Shown: positions 11,672 through 23,765 of the stretch, in pieces | Position numbering within the stretch: position 1 is the stretch's first letter | Layout of the letters: every line of letters starts with the position of its first letter | Source of the DNA: Scortum barcoo | Lineage: Eukaryota; Chordata; Actinopteri; Centrarchiformes; Terapontidae | DNA length: 64,000 nt | Direction of reading: 5' to 3' | Assembly (NCBI GenBank): GCA_023238725.1 | Contig: CM041536.1 | Span: 14,353,271 to 14,417,270, forward strand | Translations under genes and position numbers: made by a program | The notes under the pieces: model-generated | The model's database searches: none | The model's input: the letters and a program-made list of their open reading frames with translations, nothing else | What the model was told of the DNA's origin: nothing

Positions 11672-14600
11672 AAAAAGTATTAAATTGATGGTACAATCAA
11701 ACAGAGGGGGGAAACAAATGCGACTTTATATTTAACATACAGAGGAATCTGTTTACTTGCTGAAATGTTGACATAACACATTCAGTCACATCATTCATTC
11801 ATTAGTTATAGCAGTAATAAGATCGCATAATGACAATAACGGGGTCATGTCATGAACAGTGTAGCTCTGGTCAGGCCAGCTTAACAAAATCTATATTCCT
11901 GAAGGACTAAAACCCTGCAAAAGGTTTATCTCAGTGAAACGTTCAAAGCGTAACATGCAGAGTTGTCTCACAATGTGCTACGAAATCTGCAGTTTGGGAC
12001 CAGTTTCTTTGGGCATTGATCACAAAGGAATTATGAGGAATCTCTGCCGACGTCCTGTTTCATTTCTAAGAAATGTTGGAATGCCACAACCCCACTCCTC
12101 CCAGTATCATCATGCTGGTTTCAACATAGTGCTCGGGCACGTTTAGTGTCAATTTAACCCACAGGTAGCCTACCATGAGCTGCCTTTTCATTATCACACA
12201 TCTCTCAAGTATTCTGGTTACAGGTTAGATTTCTGACGCACGGTAATCATCCTTTATTGTACGCTGCAGGTGAATGACCACAAGTTGCTGTATTTAACAC
12301 AACTTTTCACTTTACATGCAGCTTTTGAAAGCTTACAGGGTATTTAACTTAGTAATCAAGCTTGTCCAAACATTTTGCTTTAAGATGATTTCGCTTGATT
12401 ATGTTTAATGTGGGATAATTCACTTCAGTGAGGGTTGCATTTTGATGTTATCCTACTGAGAAGTCTTAAACTAATTGGGCAATGCCATTTTTAGCCCCAT
12501 GTGCAGAGCGTGGGGTGGGTGGCGGGGTTGGTCACTCACTTCAAACCACTTGGGTTCAGTCGGTGTAAGGAGCAGGCCAACCTCCAGAGGCTGCTAGCGG
12601 GGCTTTTAGACACATTTTAGACTTTCTGGAGTTATTTGAACCATGTTGGGTTCATCTGAATAACAACCACCTTTAATTTTATTTCACCTTTATTAGCTGT
12701 GGCTTGGAGTAGGAAGTAGTGATCAGATTTCAGTGTTCTTTGGATATTTGCATCAATGTAGCTGTACTCACAACTGTTGTCTTAATGGTGGCTTAAAATG
12801 GGAGAATGGAGCTAATATTTGCCTTAACATGTATGTTCAGACATTTCCATGATTACACGGTATTCCTGTTCTGAAATGTTCTTGATTTAACCTGCACAGT
12901 TCAAAGCGTTCTCAGACTTTTTCTGTAAACGTCTTTTACTTTGAAGGAAAGTTACTGGATAGTTGTTGTGCAACAGTTGTCTAATCTGTGTTTGTTCTTT
13001 TTTTCTTCTCTTCTATGTACGTCTTAATAGTTTTTTTTCTTTTTTTTTCTGTTTTAGCTTCATTTGTTGTCTTATTATCTGTCAGATAATCATCAACTGT
13101 AAAGGAATTTAATTCACTGTCCAACCCTCAAGCACCACTATCAAAAGAACCATTGCAGAAATTTATACACAAAACAATGTGCTTTGCTTCTCTTGATTTC
13201 TTAATGCAAATACTCTGTGGGCTTATTGTCACATATATAGCTGCTCTTTTTCCTAAGTAAAATGTATGTGTTTTTTTTTTCTTTTTTTTTTTTTCGATAT
13301 TTGGTATTCTGGGATCTTTGAAGGATTTGAGACTAGTAACAGTAGCTCTGTCTTGGCACATATGAGGAATATTTATCAGCACTGACTATTGGAAAAATGA
13401 GAATTTATAATCCATAATTCCTGTCGGTGTTTTGAGTGTTAAATATCATCAAAGCTAATAATGCTGGATTGTTAAAGCTCTGGTACACCTATTGAAGAAA
13501 TATTGGTATTGTTCTGGTGCAGGACCAAACCTCACACTCTATTAGGATTCTTTTGTATTTTGATGAGTTTAGCAAAGGCTTATAAGGCCCTACACCAGTT
13601 GAGAAAATGTCACATCTGTCATAATGACTGTAAACAACTGTGTGCTTTGCTCTGGTACTGGATTTGGAAATCAATGAGGCATGGTTCTATTGTATTCAAA
13701 GACAAGAGATCAAGCTCAAATATAGAAAAATATTTATTTGTGTTTCACTGATTTTTTCATTCAAAACAAAAAAGGTACTGAAATGTTTTTTAATGACAGC
13801 AGGGTGAAAACAACACCATTGACCGCAAGACCTTAAAAGTAATAACAATACAGAACTTATTCAAGTTAAGGGCTTCCCATCTACAACTAGAGTAGTAATG
13901 GTCAATTGGACAGTAAATGTGTAATCAAACAAACTGCATTATGGGTGATGTTCCCTGGGCAAAATATCAGTCTAATCATAGTGTGAATGAAGATAACTGT
14001 ACCATTGTTGTAAACATGTTTTTGGGAACCCAGACCCTTGTTAAAAGGGTCTTTTCAAGTGCTAACTGTGATGGGGTTTTTTTTTTGTTTTTGTTTTTTA
14101 CTGTTGCAGGAGCTAACTACTGAAGGTGCCTTTTTCATTCAAAGAGCAGAGCCACTCTGCATGTAACTATCATTGGTATTCTGGAAATGGAAAAAGAAAT
14201 TGTGCCAGCAGTATTTACACATCTGTAGTTTCACACTGTTGCCACTTTTCAAAGTGCTTTTGTTAATTTTTTTAGATTGAGTTGATATCAAATGCCTAGT
14301 AAAATGTATAAAGTATTTTGGCACTGACGTGATATCATATTTAAAATGAACATTTTTCTAGACATGAAAATTAAGCATTTAAAAAATGCAAGGTTTTCCA
14401 GGACACCAGTTAAACTGCCTCTAATTGTTAGCTATTTGCATACAAGTATATTTGAAAGAATGGCCTAGGTTTTCTTTTAATTTCTTATTTCCAGCCCAGC
14501 AAACATTTTCCATACATTTCACACAGGTGGGCTTAATTGGTACTGGATAAACAACGGTTCAGTGGAAATGTGAAATCAAACATTTTGCCTACTATAAATC

Positions 14601-14843
14601 ACTGCATTTGATCTGCCTAGGAGAACAAATTTCTTTATTTATTGCTTTGTACGCGTCTGTCCTTTTATGGATTCATCTTTGCCTCATTTGTTCATTCTTT
14701 TCACAGTGAAACTCTAAAGTATGGTGAAAGGGAAATGGAATATATTTTTGCAATTTTTGATGGTGGATGCTTTATCACAATGTCGTCCTCTTGAGAAAAG
14801 CTTTCAGAAAAAAAATGGTATTGTTGTCTCAGTATAATTGAAA

Positions 14844-14849
14844 AATAAA
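14844..14849 (+). terminator. Distal poly(A) signal of the ELL gene
   Basis: AATAAA followed about 25 bp later by GTGTGTCATGTTT, a GT/T-rich downstream element. It is the best-formed signal before the convergent pex11a signal at 15010. Confidence 0.55.
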
Positions 14850-15009
14850 AGCTCTTTTCAATTCAACAGTGTGTCATGTTTCCCCCAGAGAGCAGTGTTA
14901 CTCTGCTTCTAATCTGAACCACAGCTGTTTTACTCTGGTTAACTGACAAGATAAAATACAAACACGTTGTTTTTACAAAGCCAAATTTGGTGTGTTTTTT
15001 ATATGGTAT

Positions 15010-15015
15010 TTTATT
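15010..15015 (-). terminator. Poly(A) signal of pex11a
   Basis: TTTATT on the + strand reads AATAAA on the minus strand, about 1.0 kb downstream of the pex11a stop. It lies only about 160 bp from the opposing ELL poly(A) signal, so the two transcripts converge here. Confidence 0.5.
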
Positions 15016-16019
15016 GAGCTTTCAATCAACCATGACAGTGAATACAATTAGTCATGTGAAGTGAATCCCTCTACATCATGTGATAATAACAGTTGCATAT
15101 TCCCGTAGCCATAACAGGACTGTAGTTATTTACTAGATTAAGTTAATCTCCAGTTTATCTCACAAGTTTTTTTTCTGTGTCACAAAGATTAAAAAAACAT
15201 GCATACACAAGCACACAATTTCTAAACAATATATTAAGTACTGAATTAGACATGATTGAGGGTGTCTTTGCTCATTAAAATAGTAAAAACAATTGCTTGG
15301 GCAGTGTTTTTAGTATTTCTTAACACCTTTCTTTAAGTTAACCCACAGCTGATGGTTAAAGTCCAGGCTATGCCTTGAATGGCTGATTAAAAAATAATAA
15401 TAATCGCCAAAAGTCCCTCAGCTGTTTTTTTTCCCCTCTGGAAGCACTTTTGGCTATGAAGCAGCTTATTTGCTGGATCACTTTTAGCAGCATTTTATCA
15501 CAAAACAGAGAGCACAGAAAGACTGTGGACTTAGAGAGGTTCAGATTGAGGTCTTACTTTTCCCAAAGAAAAAAAAAGGTGCAAAAGTTCGCATCAGTAA
15601 GGAGCCCTTATTTTACAAGTACAGGATATACAGAGATGCTGGTGTTATATGTGGTCTTGTAGAGGGAATGCAGTTTTAGTCTTCACTCTTTTAAATGATA
15701 AAAAAACATACAAGGCTACTATTTGCTCCCTTTTAAACCAGTTTTTTAAACTTTGACTGGCATCTATTCATTGTACAGTATTTGTTGTGTCCCTTTCAGA
15801 GGTATGATGGAAAAAATTAAATCAGTTAATCTAAGATCTGTTAAGCAATAAACTTTCAAGCCCCTCAGTTATTGCCAGCTTGAGTCTAGTGTAAAACATG
15901 AAAGTGACGTACCAGGTTGACGTCAGTCCCCCAATTACAGGTCCAGCTAGAGGACTCGAAATTCTTTAAAAAACCTGTCATGATAAACCTTGTTATCTGC
16001 AGTTAGTCGGTCAAGTTTA
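15016..16019 (-). other. Probable 3' UTR of pex11a
   Basis: This is non-coding sequence between the pex11a stop codon and its best minus-strand AATAAA. No other exon, RNA gene or repeat is recognisable here. Confidence 0.5.
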
Positions 16020-19000
16020 TCATGGTTTGATTCTCAGCTTGGGCTGCGTGAGGGTCAGAATCCCAATCAGTGAGGATATCAGACCACAGAACCCCACTAC
16101 TCCTGCATTTGACTGGTATATACCCAGCTTATCTAAAGGAATGAAGATATCACATACATTTTTCAGCGTGTCCAAGGCAACAGCAGGATGTGATTTTAGG
16201 CTCTCCCACAGCAGAAAGAGAAAAGCATCCAGCTGTGGAATGACAGCCTCAGCTACTTCAGGATTCTCACTGAGATGCACCTCCAGTTTCTGCCTAAAAT
16301 GTTTATCTCTTGCTCTCTGTGCCATTAACTGGACGACTACATAGACGTCTCTGGTCAGGCTCATCACTAGCGAAAGGAAGTAGCAGCGGGAGGAGTTAAG
16401 GCTCCAGCGTTCCCTGTCGATATCACGGATAAGGCCGACACTCCTGGCCCAAAGTACATTGTCGCAGAAAAAGTAGAGGGCGCGGTTGATATTGGCCACA
16501 GTTAGGCACAGGCACAGCACTCGGTCAGAGAGCTGCATGGTTCGCTGAGCAGCCTCAATGGCATTTACTGTGTTTCCCAGCCTGAACACTGACAAAGGAG
16601 GAAGAAAAAAAGGGCATTAGAGCAATGATTAATTTAATATGAAATATCAGATCAACATTTTATAGTAGCAGTCCACTATGGACAGCACTATACAGTTAAG
16701 CTACAGTCTCTACAGTCTCTACAGTCTCCACTTAGGGGAAGAGGTCACAGTGTCTATTTATAGAGTGTATTTACATACTGTGTAGGCATCAATATAGGTA
16801 AGGCTCTTCTTTCATTTCTAAAGCCTTTAGAAAGCTCATTGTTAGTGTTTGATGTACAAATAGAAGTAGTCTCTTTCTGTCTGTATTTCATTTAATGATT
16901 AATTCCCTTCAAATTTCACAACAAGCTTTCATCTGCACTTGTCATTCATAAGCTACTGTTTTTTAAGCTGTTTTTAAATAGTGAAACCTGCTCTTCTCCT
17001 TCACCCACAATTACTGCAACCACACAAAGCAGGCATAGAGATAAATAAGTGGTGCACCAACAGAGTCTGGCTTTGTTCTCTTTGGCCCAGCCTTGGCCCC
17101 GATGCAGCACGACTGCAACATCACCAAGAGGGCGAGGTCTTATTGCCTGACTCTCCTCTAAGGCTGTACCTTATCCTTCATATCCATGTGGAGCGTGTGT
17201 CAAGTCAGTCTCAGCGGTAATTCATATTACAACTGCATAATGTTAAAGTTCAAATAATTTTCTAAATTCACCCCACGTTGTAAGGTAACCTTATCTATGA
17301 GCTGACAAGGCCAGTCCCAGGGTCATCACTGTTAGAGGCACTGCTGGTGCAGATCCATGTCAGCACACAGTGCAGTCACCCACACAATGTCCATCTCAAC
17401 TACCAGTGGGTGAGAAGCTACAGACACTGACACAGCCACAAACAGCCATCAGCCTGGTCTAATCCTACTGTACTCAACTTTCAAAATTCAGTGCAATTTG
17501 TAAAGGACTTTTGCAGGGCACAAATGTGACCTGACCTTTATGGATCATCTTCAAATGTGTGTTGTATAATGTTTGTTCATGTATTGGAAGAAGAGAATAA
17601 AGGTGTGGCTGCAAAGAAATAAACATGCATAGTGTATGAAATCTCATTAAATGTTGAGCATCTTTTCAAATTCACAGTGTGTAATGGCTGGGCCTATTAC
17701 ATTTTTTTTGGGAGAATATTCAATTAGTTGATTTTTTCCTGAAAACTATTATACTATTACTCTCTGTACTATACTATGCTACATACTCTCCTGCAGTCTT
17801 GATCAGCTGGCTCTAACCAAAGCCAGAATGGTCTCACCTGAACACCAAATGAAATCCCATAAGTGCCAGCTCAGCTCCAATACAGCCCAGTCCACCCACT
17901 ACTGACACCTAATCCATTCTGGCTCCACCCCAAAACTTCATTTATTTATTTCAACTATAAATAATCTTTTTAAACAATATGACATCAGTAAATAAGTGTG
18001 ACTCTTTCATTTGATTTTTACAAACAAAAGTGTGATTAATGTTGTGTCTACAGCAGCCTTTAAAACCTCCCCACCTGTCTCCTTTACTACTTTTCCCATT
18101 TCTCAGTTCTCCCCCGTATCTCTAATGGATCCCATCCCATCCAGTCTTATTAAAGACTGTCTCCCAGCTATTTCCACACTCATCACTGAAATCATTAACT
18201 CCTTCTTCAGCTCTGTCCAGTCCCCCAAACACTCAAGTTGGCAGCCATCACCCTAATCCTCAAAAAACCTGGACACAACCTTGATATCATGAGCTATTTC
18301 TGGCCCATCTCCAAATTTCCCTTCCCTTGATATGGTCTCCACTTCTGCGCAGATGACGTCCAGCCCTACATCTCCACTGAATTCATCAACACTGCACTCC
18401 ACACCGCTCTGACGCTTACTGACATTAAATCATAGTTGCAAGCCAACTTTCTCTGAGTTGTGAAAAATCAGACACGATGATCATCAGTCCCAGTTCCCTT
18501 ACCAACACCATTCACAACTTCTGCCTTCTCCTTCTTCTCACATCTCACATCATTTTTGACAGCAACCTCTCCTTTGAACGCCATGTCAATCAAATTACTG
18601 GAATTGCCTTCTTCGACCTTAAAAAAAAAAAAAAAAAAAAAACTCCACCCATCACTCTACTTCTCTGCTGCAGAAACCTTGATCCATGCCTTCATCACAT
18701 CAAAAATTAACTACTGCAACAGCATCCTTTATAGCACATCCTTTAAAATCCTAAATAAACTCCAGTATATCCAGAGCTGTCCCCTCCCTCTGGAACTCTC
18801 TCCCAAAACACATCTGAAACTGCACCAATCTGCCCATGATCAAATCACGAATCAAAACACACCTTTACAGAAATGTGATTAAAGTGTGATTAATGTTGCC
18901 TGCTTGAAGTTATTTTTTCTAAGTTTTAGTTTAAATGTGTTGCCTTCTTTGTCCATTTTAAGTATACTCTGAGTAAAAAAGCACTCTATAAATAAAATGT

Positions 19001-20687
19001 ATTATTATATCATAATTATTATTATGATGTCACTGATGAAAAACAATGCAAATACTGTTCACACAGCTTTGATGGCAGCATAATGTACACAGCGGTTGAG
19101 CATAATGTACAGTGTTGAGCGTGACCTTCCATAAGGACTAGATCACATTCACTAACATTATAATGAAATTATAACAATTTTAGAGGAGCAGAGGTGCTGT
19201 TTCACAGAGAAAGGGCCATAAATTCACTAAATGTGGCGATTGTTCAGGCTGTCATCTACTGATTGAACTGAACATGAGAGGAGATGTGCAGAATCTTGGT
19301 GGCTGACCAGCTCTGACAGCTGACAATTATCTCAATTCTGGTACGGCAGCAGTTTTCATAATCGGAGCCCTGTGCTATGCAATATGTAATTGTTATGGAT
19401 TTTTAAAAATATCAGTTTGATGACACTTGGGAAGAACTGTTTGCAAAAAGCTCTTTTTTATTTTAATCTCATCTATTCTATTAAGAAAACTTTTTTACTA
19501 GAACAAACAAAAAGATTTTGCAAACAGATGAGATTATTGAATTATTGACAATAAACTGGGCTTGATGGACGGGGAAGAAAGTCAAACAACTGAAGCTCTT
19601 ATTTGTCAGGAATCATCTCCAGTCTTACTGGCTTAACAGCTCATCTTGGACTTGTCAATGTCATATTTTTGTGTTTACAGAGAAAATCAGCAGTGACACA
19701 CGGTGTTTTGGAGGACAAAGAGATTGCTATCATTTATTAAATGGCAGAGAGATGGATGGAATAATGGGAACAGAGGGAGGCAGGCTTTATTTCATTGTTT
19801 AATTGATTTATTGATTCAAAGGTCAGAACGTGCCGTTTCTGTTTTGTAGTATTGTAAATCATTGATGAACTGTTGATCAAACAAAACAAGCTATTTCAAG
19901 AAGTTACCTTGGCTTGTGGGAAATTTTGATGTCTGTTTTTCCACCCAAAACTATTCACGTTAATGATAATCACTGGACTAAGCCAAATAAAAGCAATGAT
20001 GTTGTTTTTGCAGATGAACAGTTCACACCATTTGAATAACTCTGTCTTTTTTTGGTTTGATACTTTTTATTAAAGTACTTAAAGAGGAAATTTGGACTTT
20101 GGACGGGGACAATGGTGGGGCAGCAATGTTACAGCTACTACATGAGTTTATCACAGATTTTTCACTCATATGGAAAATAAGTTTCTTATATTTAATTTTT
20201 TTTAAATGAACAAACAACAATAACATTCGCGGCACTTTCTCAGCTGTGATAGTTGAGAAATAATAAGTGTTTTTTTATTTCATCTGGGACTTCCTAAAAC
20301 GTGAACCCTAGCTGTGTTACTGGGTGACCCTGCCCACTCTCTCACTTCACAGCTTTACTCACGTTTTCTTCCAGCGCTCATGTGGGCCTCCAAGCTTTTA
20401 AGTTTCGCCACAAGGTCCTTTCTTTCGGAGTGGTTTCGCAGTAAATATACAGACAGTGCACATGCATATTGGGTTGCCCTGAAATAAAAAAAAATGGGGA
20501 CGGAGAAAGTTGACGTTCAGTTACCAGCTCTCACCACACGCTGACTTTCGCTCCAGTGAATGAACTTTTCTTCCAATGAAACACAACGTCGACAGTTTGC
20601 GACCAGATCACAAATGCTTCAGTAAACTCACCTGAATATCCGGTCTCTTCCTTGACTTTGGCTTGTGAATTTTACCACCCACTCCAT
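16020..20687 (-). CDS. pex11a: Peroxisomal membrane protein PEX11A
   Basis: PEX11 proteins bind and elongate the peroxisomal membrane before fission. Three exons, each with GT/AG borders: 20687-20632, 20478-20363 and 16588-16020. They total 741 nt, a 246-residue protein, against 247 in human PEX11A. The start is the ATG at 20687 (MEWVVKFTSQSQGRDRIF), which opens the conserved amphipathic N-terminus continued by RATQYACALSVYLL. The large last exon carries FRLGNTVNAIEAAQ, LCLTVANINRALYFFCDN, and a C-terminal hydrophobic segment preceded by CDIFIPLDKLGIYQSN. The QGRDR-x-FRATQY and FRLGN motifs favour PEX11A over PEX11B, while the LRIKP end resembles PEX11B. Intron 1 is only 153 bp; intron 2 is 3.8 kb and carries an L2 fragment. 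The gene is convergent with the ELL gene and on the same strand as the receptor gene further right. Confidence 0.92.
16701..16727. repeat. Three tandem copies of CTACAGTCT
   Basis: Three exact 9-bp copies in pex11a intron 2. A simple short tandem repeat. Confidence 0.8.
18011..19010 (+). mobile_element. Decayed L2-like LINE fragment (reverse transcriptase C-terminal half)
   Basis: Broken frames encode L2-type pieces in order: MDPIPSSLIKDCLPAISTLI near 18126, PISKFPF near 18305, CADDVQPYIS near 18346, LSFERHVNQIT near 18566, and INYCNSILYS near 18706. The end is an ATAAATAAAATGTATTATTA tail, the usual L2 3' end. Many stops and frameshifts, plus a 22-A tract at 18621-18642 within the coding part, show it is dead. 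It is antisense to pex11a, inside its intron 2. Confidence 0.8.
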
Positions 20688-21504
20688 GGTTAACTTGAAC
20701 AAGAACAGGTTGTTCTTCTAGTTAGCAGCAGAGATAAAAGACGGGGACGGTCAATGTCTCGCCGCAGTTTGTAAAATCTCACTTACTCGTTGTCGGTTTA
20801 AACAACGTCAGAAATGACAGTTGTCTGGTCAAACTCAAGGATATAATGTGAATTTTCAAACTTTTTTCACCTCCTCCCAAGACCTCCTTTAAGCTAATTT
20901 TCACAGGCGGATTAGTACGTAGAAGTTGTAGAACAAAACGTACTTGTTTCACCACGGACGGCTTTCCAAACGGACCAAAAGCCGAACGCTTTTTGCTGAC
21001 GTACCAGCGCGTTACTATTGGTTACACCGGTACCATGTATATCAACGATTCAATGGCATCAATGGTCGGCGTGGTGAATGTACCTCATTATCATAGAAAT
21101 CAACAAAAAAGTTCACCAGCATGTTCAAGTAAGAAAACACAAGTTTCTCACGTTATTATGAGATTAAAAAGCACTCTGTAAACTTACTATTAACTTCCAC
21201 AGACACCATAAATGTAATACAGCAAGTCTTGGGCTGCCTGGAGACGAATGAACTTTTATAAAGTGTAACATGCGTTGAAAAACTTATCAAAGTGTGCCTG
21301 CATGTTTTAAACGGCGGGGGGCAATGTGGCTGTTGTGAGACAATTGGTCAGCTGCAAAAAACAAAGTAAAACTATGCACATGTCAAAACTCTTGAATATG
21401 TTTACTTTTGCTTTCATTATACGTTGTCAGCTTATTTATTATGAAAGTCATTTGTCAAAGTGTATAGAATTAAAAAAAATATTGGATGAACTCATATCAA
21501 ATGT
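20688..21504. other. 5' flank of pex11a
   Basis: The pex11a promoter and 5' UTR are expected here because the start codon is at 20687. No TATA box or other motif I can assign with confidence, and no coding sequence or repeat, is visible. Confidence 0.4.
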
Positions 21505-23030
21505 ATTTATTTAAAGCCCAAAATCACAAACATCGTTTGCCTCTGAGGGCTTTACAATCTGTACAGTTGTGACACCCTCTGTCCTTAGACCCTTCGAACC
21601 GAGTCAGGAAAAACTTCAAAAAACCCTTTATGGGAAAAAGAAGAAACCTGAGGAAGAGCCACAGATGAGGGATCCCTCTCCCTGGGACGGACAGATGTGC
21701 AATAGATGCCACATGTACAGAGAACATCATCATCAATCATATAGGGAATTATACATGCTGAGTTCATGGGTTTAGTCCATGTGTGAAGGTATCACAGGTA
21801 ATGGAAATAAGTCCATGAGTCCAGGTGCATTCTCTAGAATGTCCTCATATGGAGCTCTGGGCCACTCGACCTTCTCTCCACAACACAGACACAGATCATG
21901 TCCCCACCAGGCCAGTGAACCTCAGACAGATGGACCACAACCAGAATCAGTGAGGAACCTGCAAGACTGGAAAGAACAAGGAGGACCGGGGCTCCAGCAG
22001 TAACATGCACTTTACAGGACATAAGAGTATTCACTTTAATCACTTTAACACTTTAACCTTTAATTAACTTTAACCACTTTAACCAGTTTATAAGCTGACT
22101 CCAGTTTGCACTATATTACCATATCAATTTGCACTGTCTGTGATTTTGCAATGTCTTTGTTTTATTGCCATGTCTTACAGAAACATACTTTCAATCCTCA
22201 GCATGTCCTGCACATGCCATGCCAAATTAACAAAAATGCAGACTTTGACTTTGGCTTTGAAATAAGAGCAGAGGAAGCAGATAAAGAGGAAGTAGAGACA
22301 GAGGAAGAGGGAGAGGTGCCCGGTGCATCATGGGAGCCCCCCGGCAGTCTAAGCCTATAGCAGTAGCATAACTAAGGGCGAGCCTGTGCCCACCCTAACT
22401 ATAAGCTTTATCAAAAAGGAAGGTTTTAACTCTATTCTTAAACACTGACACTGTGTCTGCTCTCTCAGACCCAGACTGGGAGCTGGTTCCAGAGAACAGG
22501 GGCCTTGATAGCTGAAGGCTCTGCCCCCTAGACTACTTCTGGAAACCCTGGGAACTACAAGTAAGCCTCCTGCGTTTTGGGAGCGCAGCACTCTAGTTGG
22601 ATGATAAGACAAAGAGTTATCAATTCATTAAGATATGATGGTGCCAGACCATGTAGAGTCTTAAATGTGACGAGTAGGATTTTAAAATCCACTCTAAATT
22701 TTACACAGGGAGCCAATGCAGAGAAGCCAATACTGGAGTAATATGGTCTCTTTTCCTGGTTCTAGTCTGCACCCAAGCAGCGGCATTCTTCTGGACCAGC
22801 TGTAGAGTCTTTAACGACTTGTTTGGGCAGCCTGATAAAAGTGAATTACAATAATCCAGCCTGGAAGAGACAAATGCATGGACTAATTTTTCAGCATCGC
22901 TTTGGGGCAGAAAGTGCCTAATTTTTGCGATGTTGCGCATGCAGGTGGTAAAAGGCAGACCTTGAAATATGCTTGATATGGGTGTCAAAGGACATATCCT
23001 GATCAAATAAAACACAGAGGTTCCTTACAG
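21505..23030 (-). mobile_element. 5'-truncated L2/Rex1-like LINE
   Basis: Read on the minus strand, 23015-22700 encodes a reverse-transcriptase C-terminus: IAKIRHFLPQSDAEKLVHAF, SSRLDYCNSLLSGCPNKSLK, DHITPVLASLHWLP. Broken frames continue to about 22360 (SAIKAPVLWNQLPVW equivalents). Next comes an untranslated 3' part and an A/T-rich end (AAATAAATA) near 21505. The last 300 bp match the copy at 61325-61632. It is non-autonomous now, with stops in the coding part and no upstream RT domain. Confidence 0.8.
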
Positions 23031-23666
23031 TTTCCTAATGAACTGGATCTATTGGGACTAATGGGAGTTTTCTTATGTAAAAAAATAAATCATTTGGTAA
23101 CTACCTATGTTGTTTCTAATTTTTTATAGACTACAATTTTGGTTATTTACTGTGAATAAACATAACTACAGTGTGTCAGACAGGGATATCCATAATTTAC
23201 TATCAATTAAAAATCACATTTGCCTAACGTAAAAATAGATGGACTGAACATTAGAATATCAATCCTATAAATAAATAATAACCCTTGAAACTGGCTGTAT
23301 TTACTGTCTATATAACAAAACAATCAATCAGTGTAAGGTTCGTGCATCCAATTATATCACTGCCAATTCAGCCCCAGCCACATGGCCCTTGCTTTGTTCC
23401 CCTAAGGGAATTAATGAATTGCTTTATGTGACAGTAATAAGAATAAGTGGGTTAGCAGAATAATTTCATATGGTTTGCATAATCTAATACAGGAATGGAG
23501 TTTTTGACAGTTCATGTGAATTGAATGAATGAGTAATGCTGTTAACTTGAGACTTACAGCTAGCCCGTCTAAAGATTGGAAGATATATTTAACTGAGCTC
23601 TTTCATTTTTTTTTTTTTTCTGGCCGTGAATGAGCAATGTTAAAGGTAATTTGAGTGTACTAACTA
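23031..23666. other. Spacer, nothing recognised
   Basis: AT-rich sequence without a supported gene, RNA or repeat. Confidence 0.4.
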
Positions 23667-23765
23667 TGTAATATCTGAAGTTCAATAGGTTGATTGACCT
23701 CCATGTTATGTTTAGTTAGGGGCCTCATGTTCGGTGCCTCTCTGTTTAAGGACCTATAACCCCAT
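23667..23765 (+). repeat. Partial LTR-like repeat, related to 52081-52420
   Basis: It begins TGTAATATCTGAAGTTC and continues with GGTTGATTGACC and GGTGCCTCTCTGTTTAA. The same order of words occurs at 52081-52190 (TGTAGTATCTGAAATTCC, GTTGATTGACTG, GGCACCTCTCTGTCTGAA). Similarity fades after the CCTATAACCCC word, so only the first 100 bp or so (U3-like) is present. Confidence 0.65.

Larger units (their letters stand above)
11285..14870 (+). other. 3' untranslated region of the ELL-family gene
   Basis: From the TAG at 11282-11284 to the AATAAA at 14844 there is AT-rich sequence with no conserved ORF, consistent with a long (about 3.6 kb) 3' UTR. An earlier AATAAA at 11666 would give a much shorter transcript of about 0.4 kb UTR. 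The extent is inferred from signals only. Confidence 0.6.
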
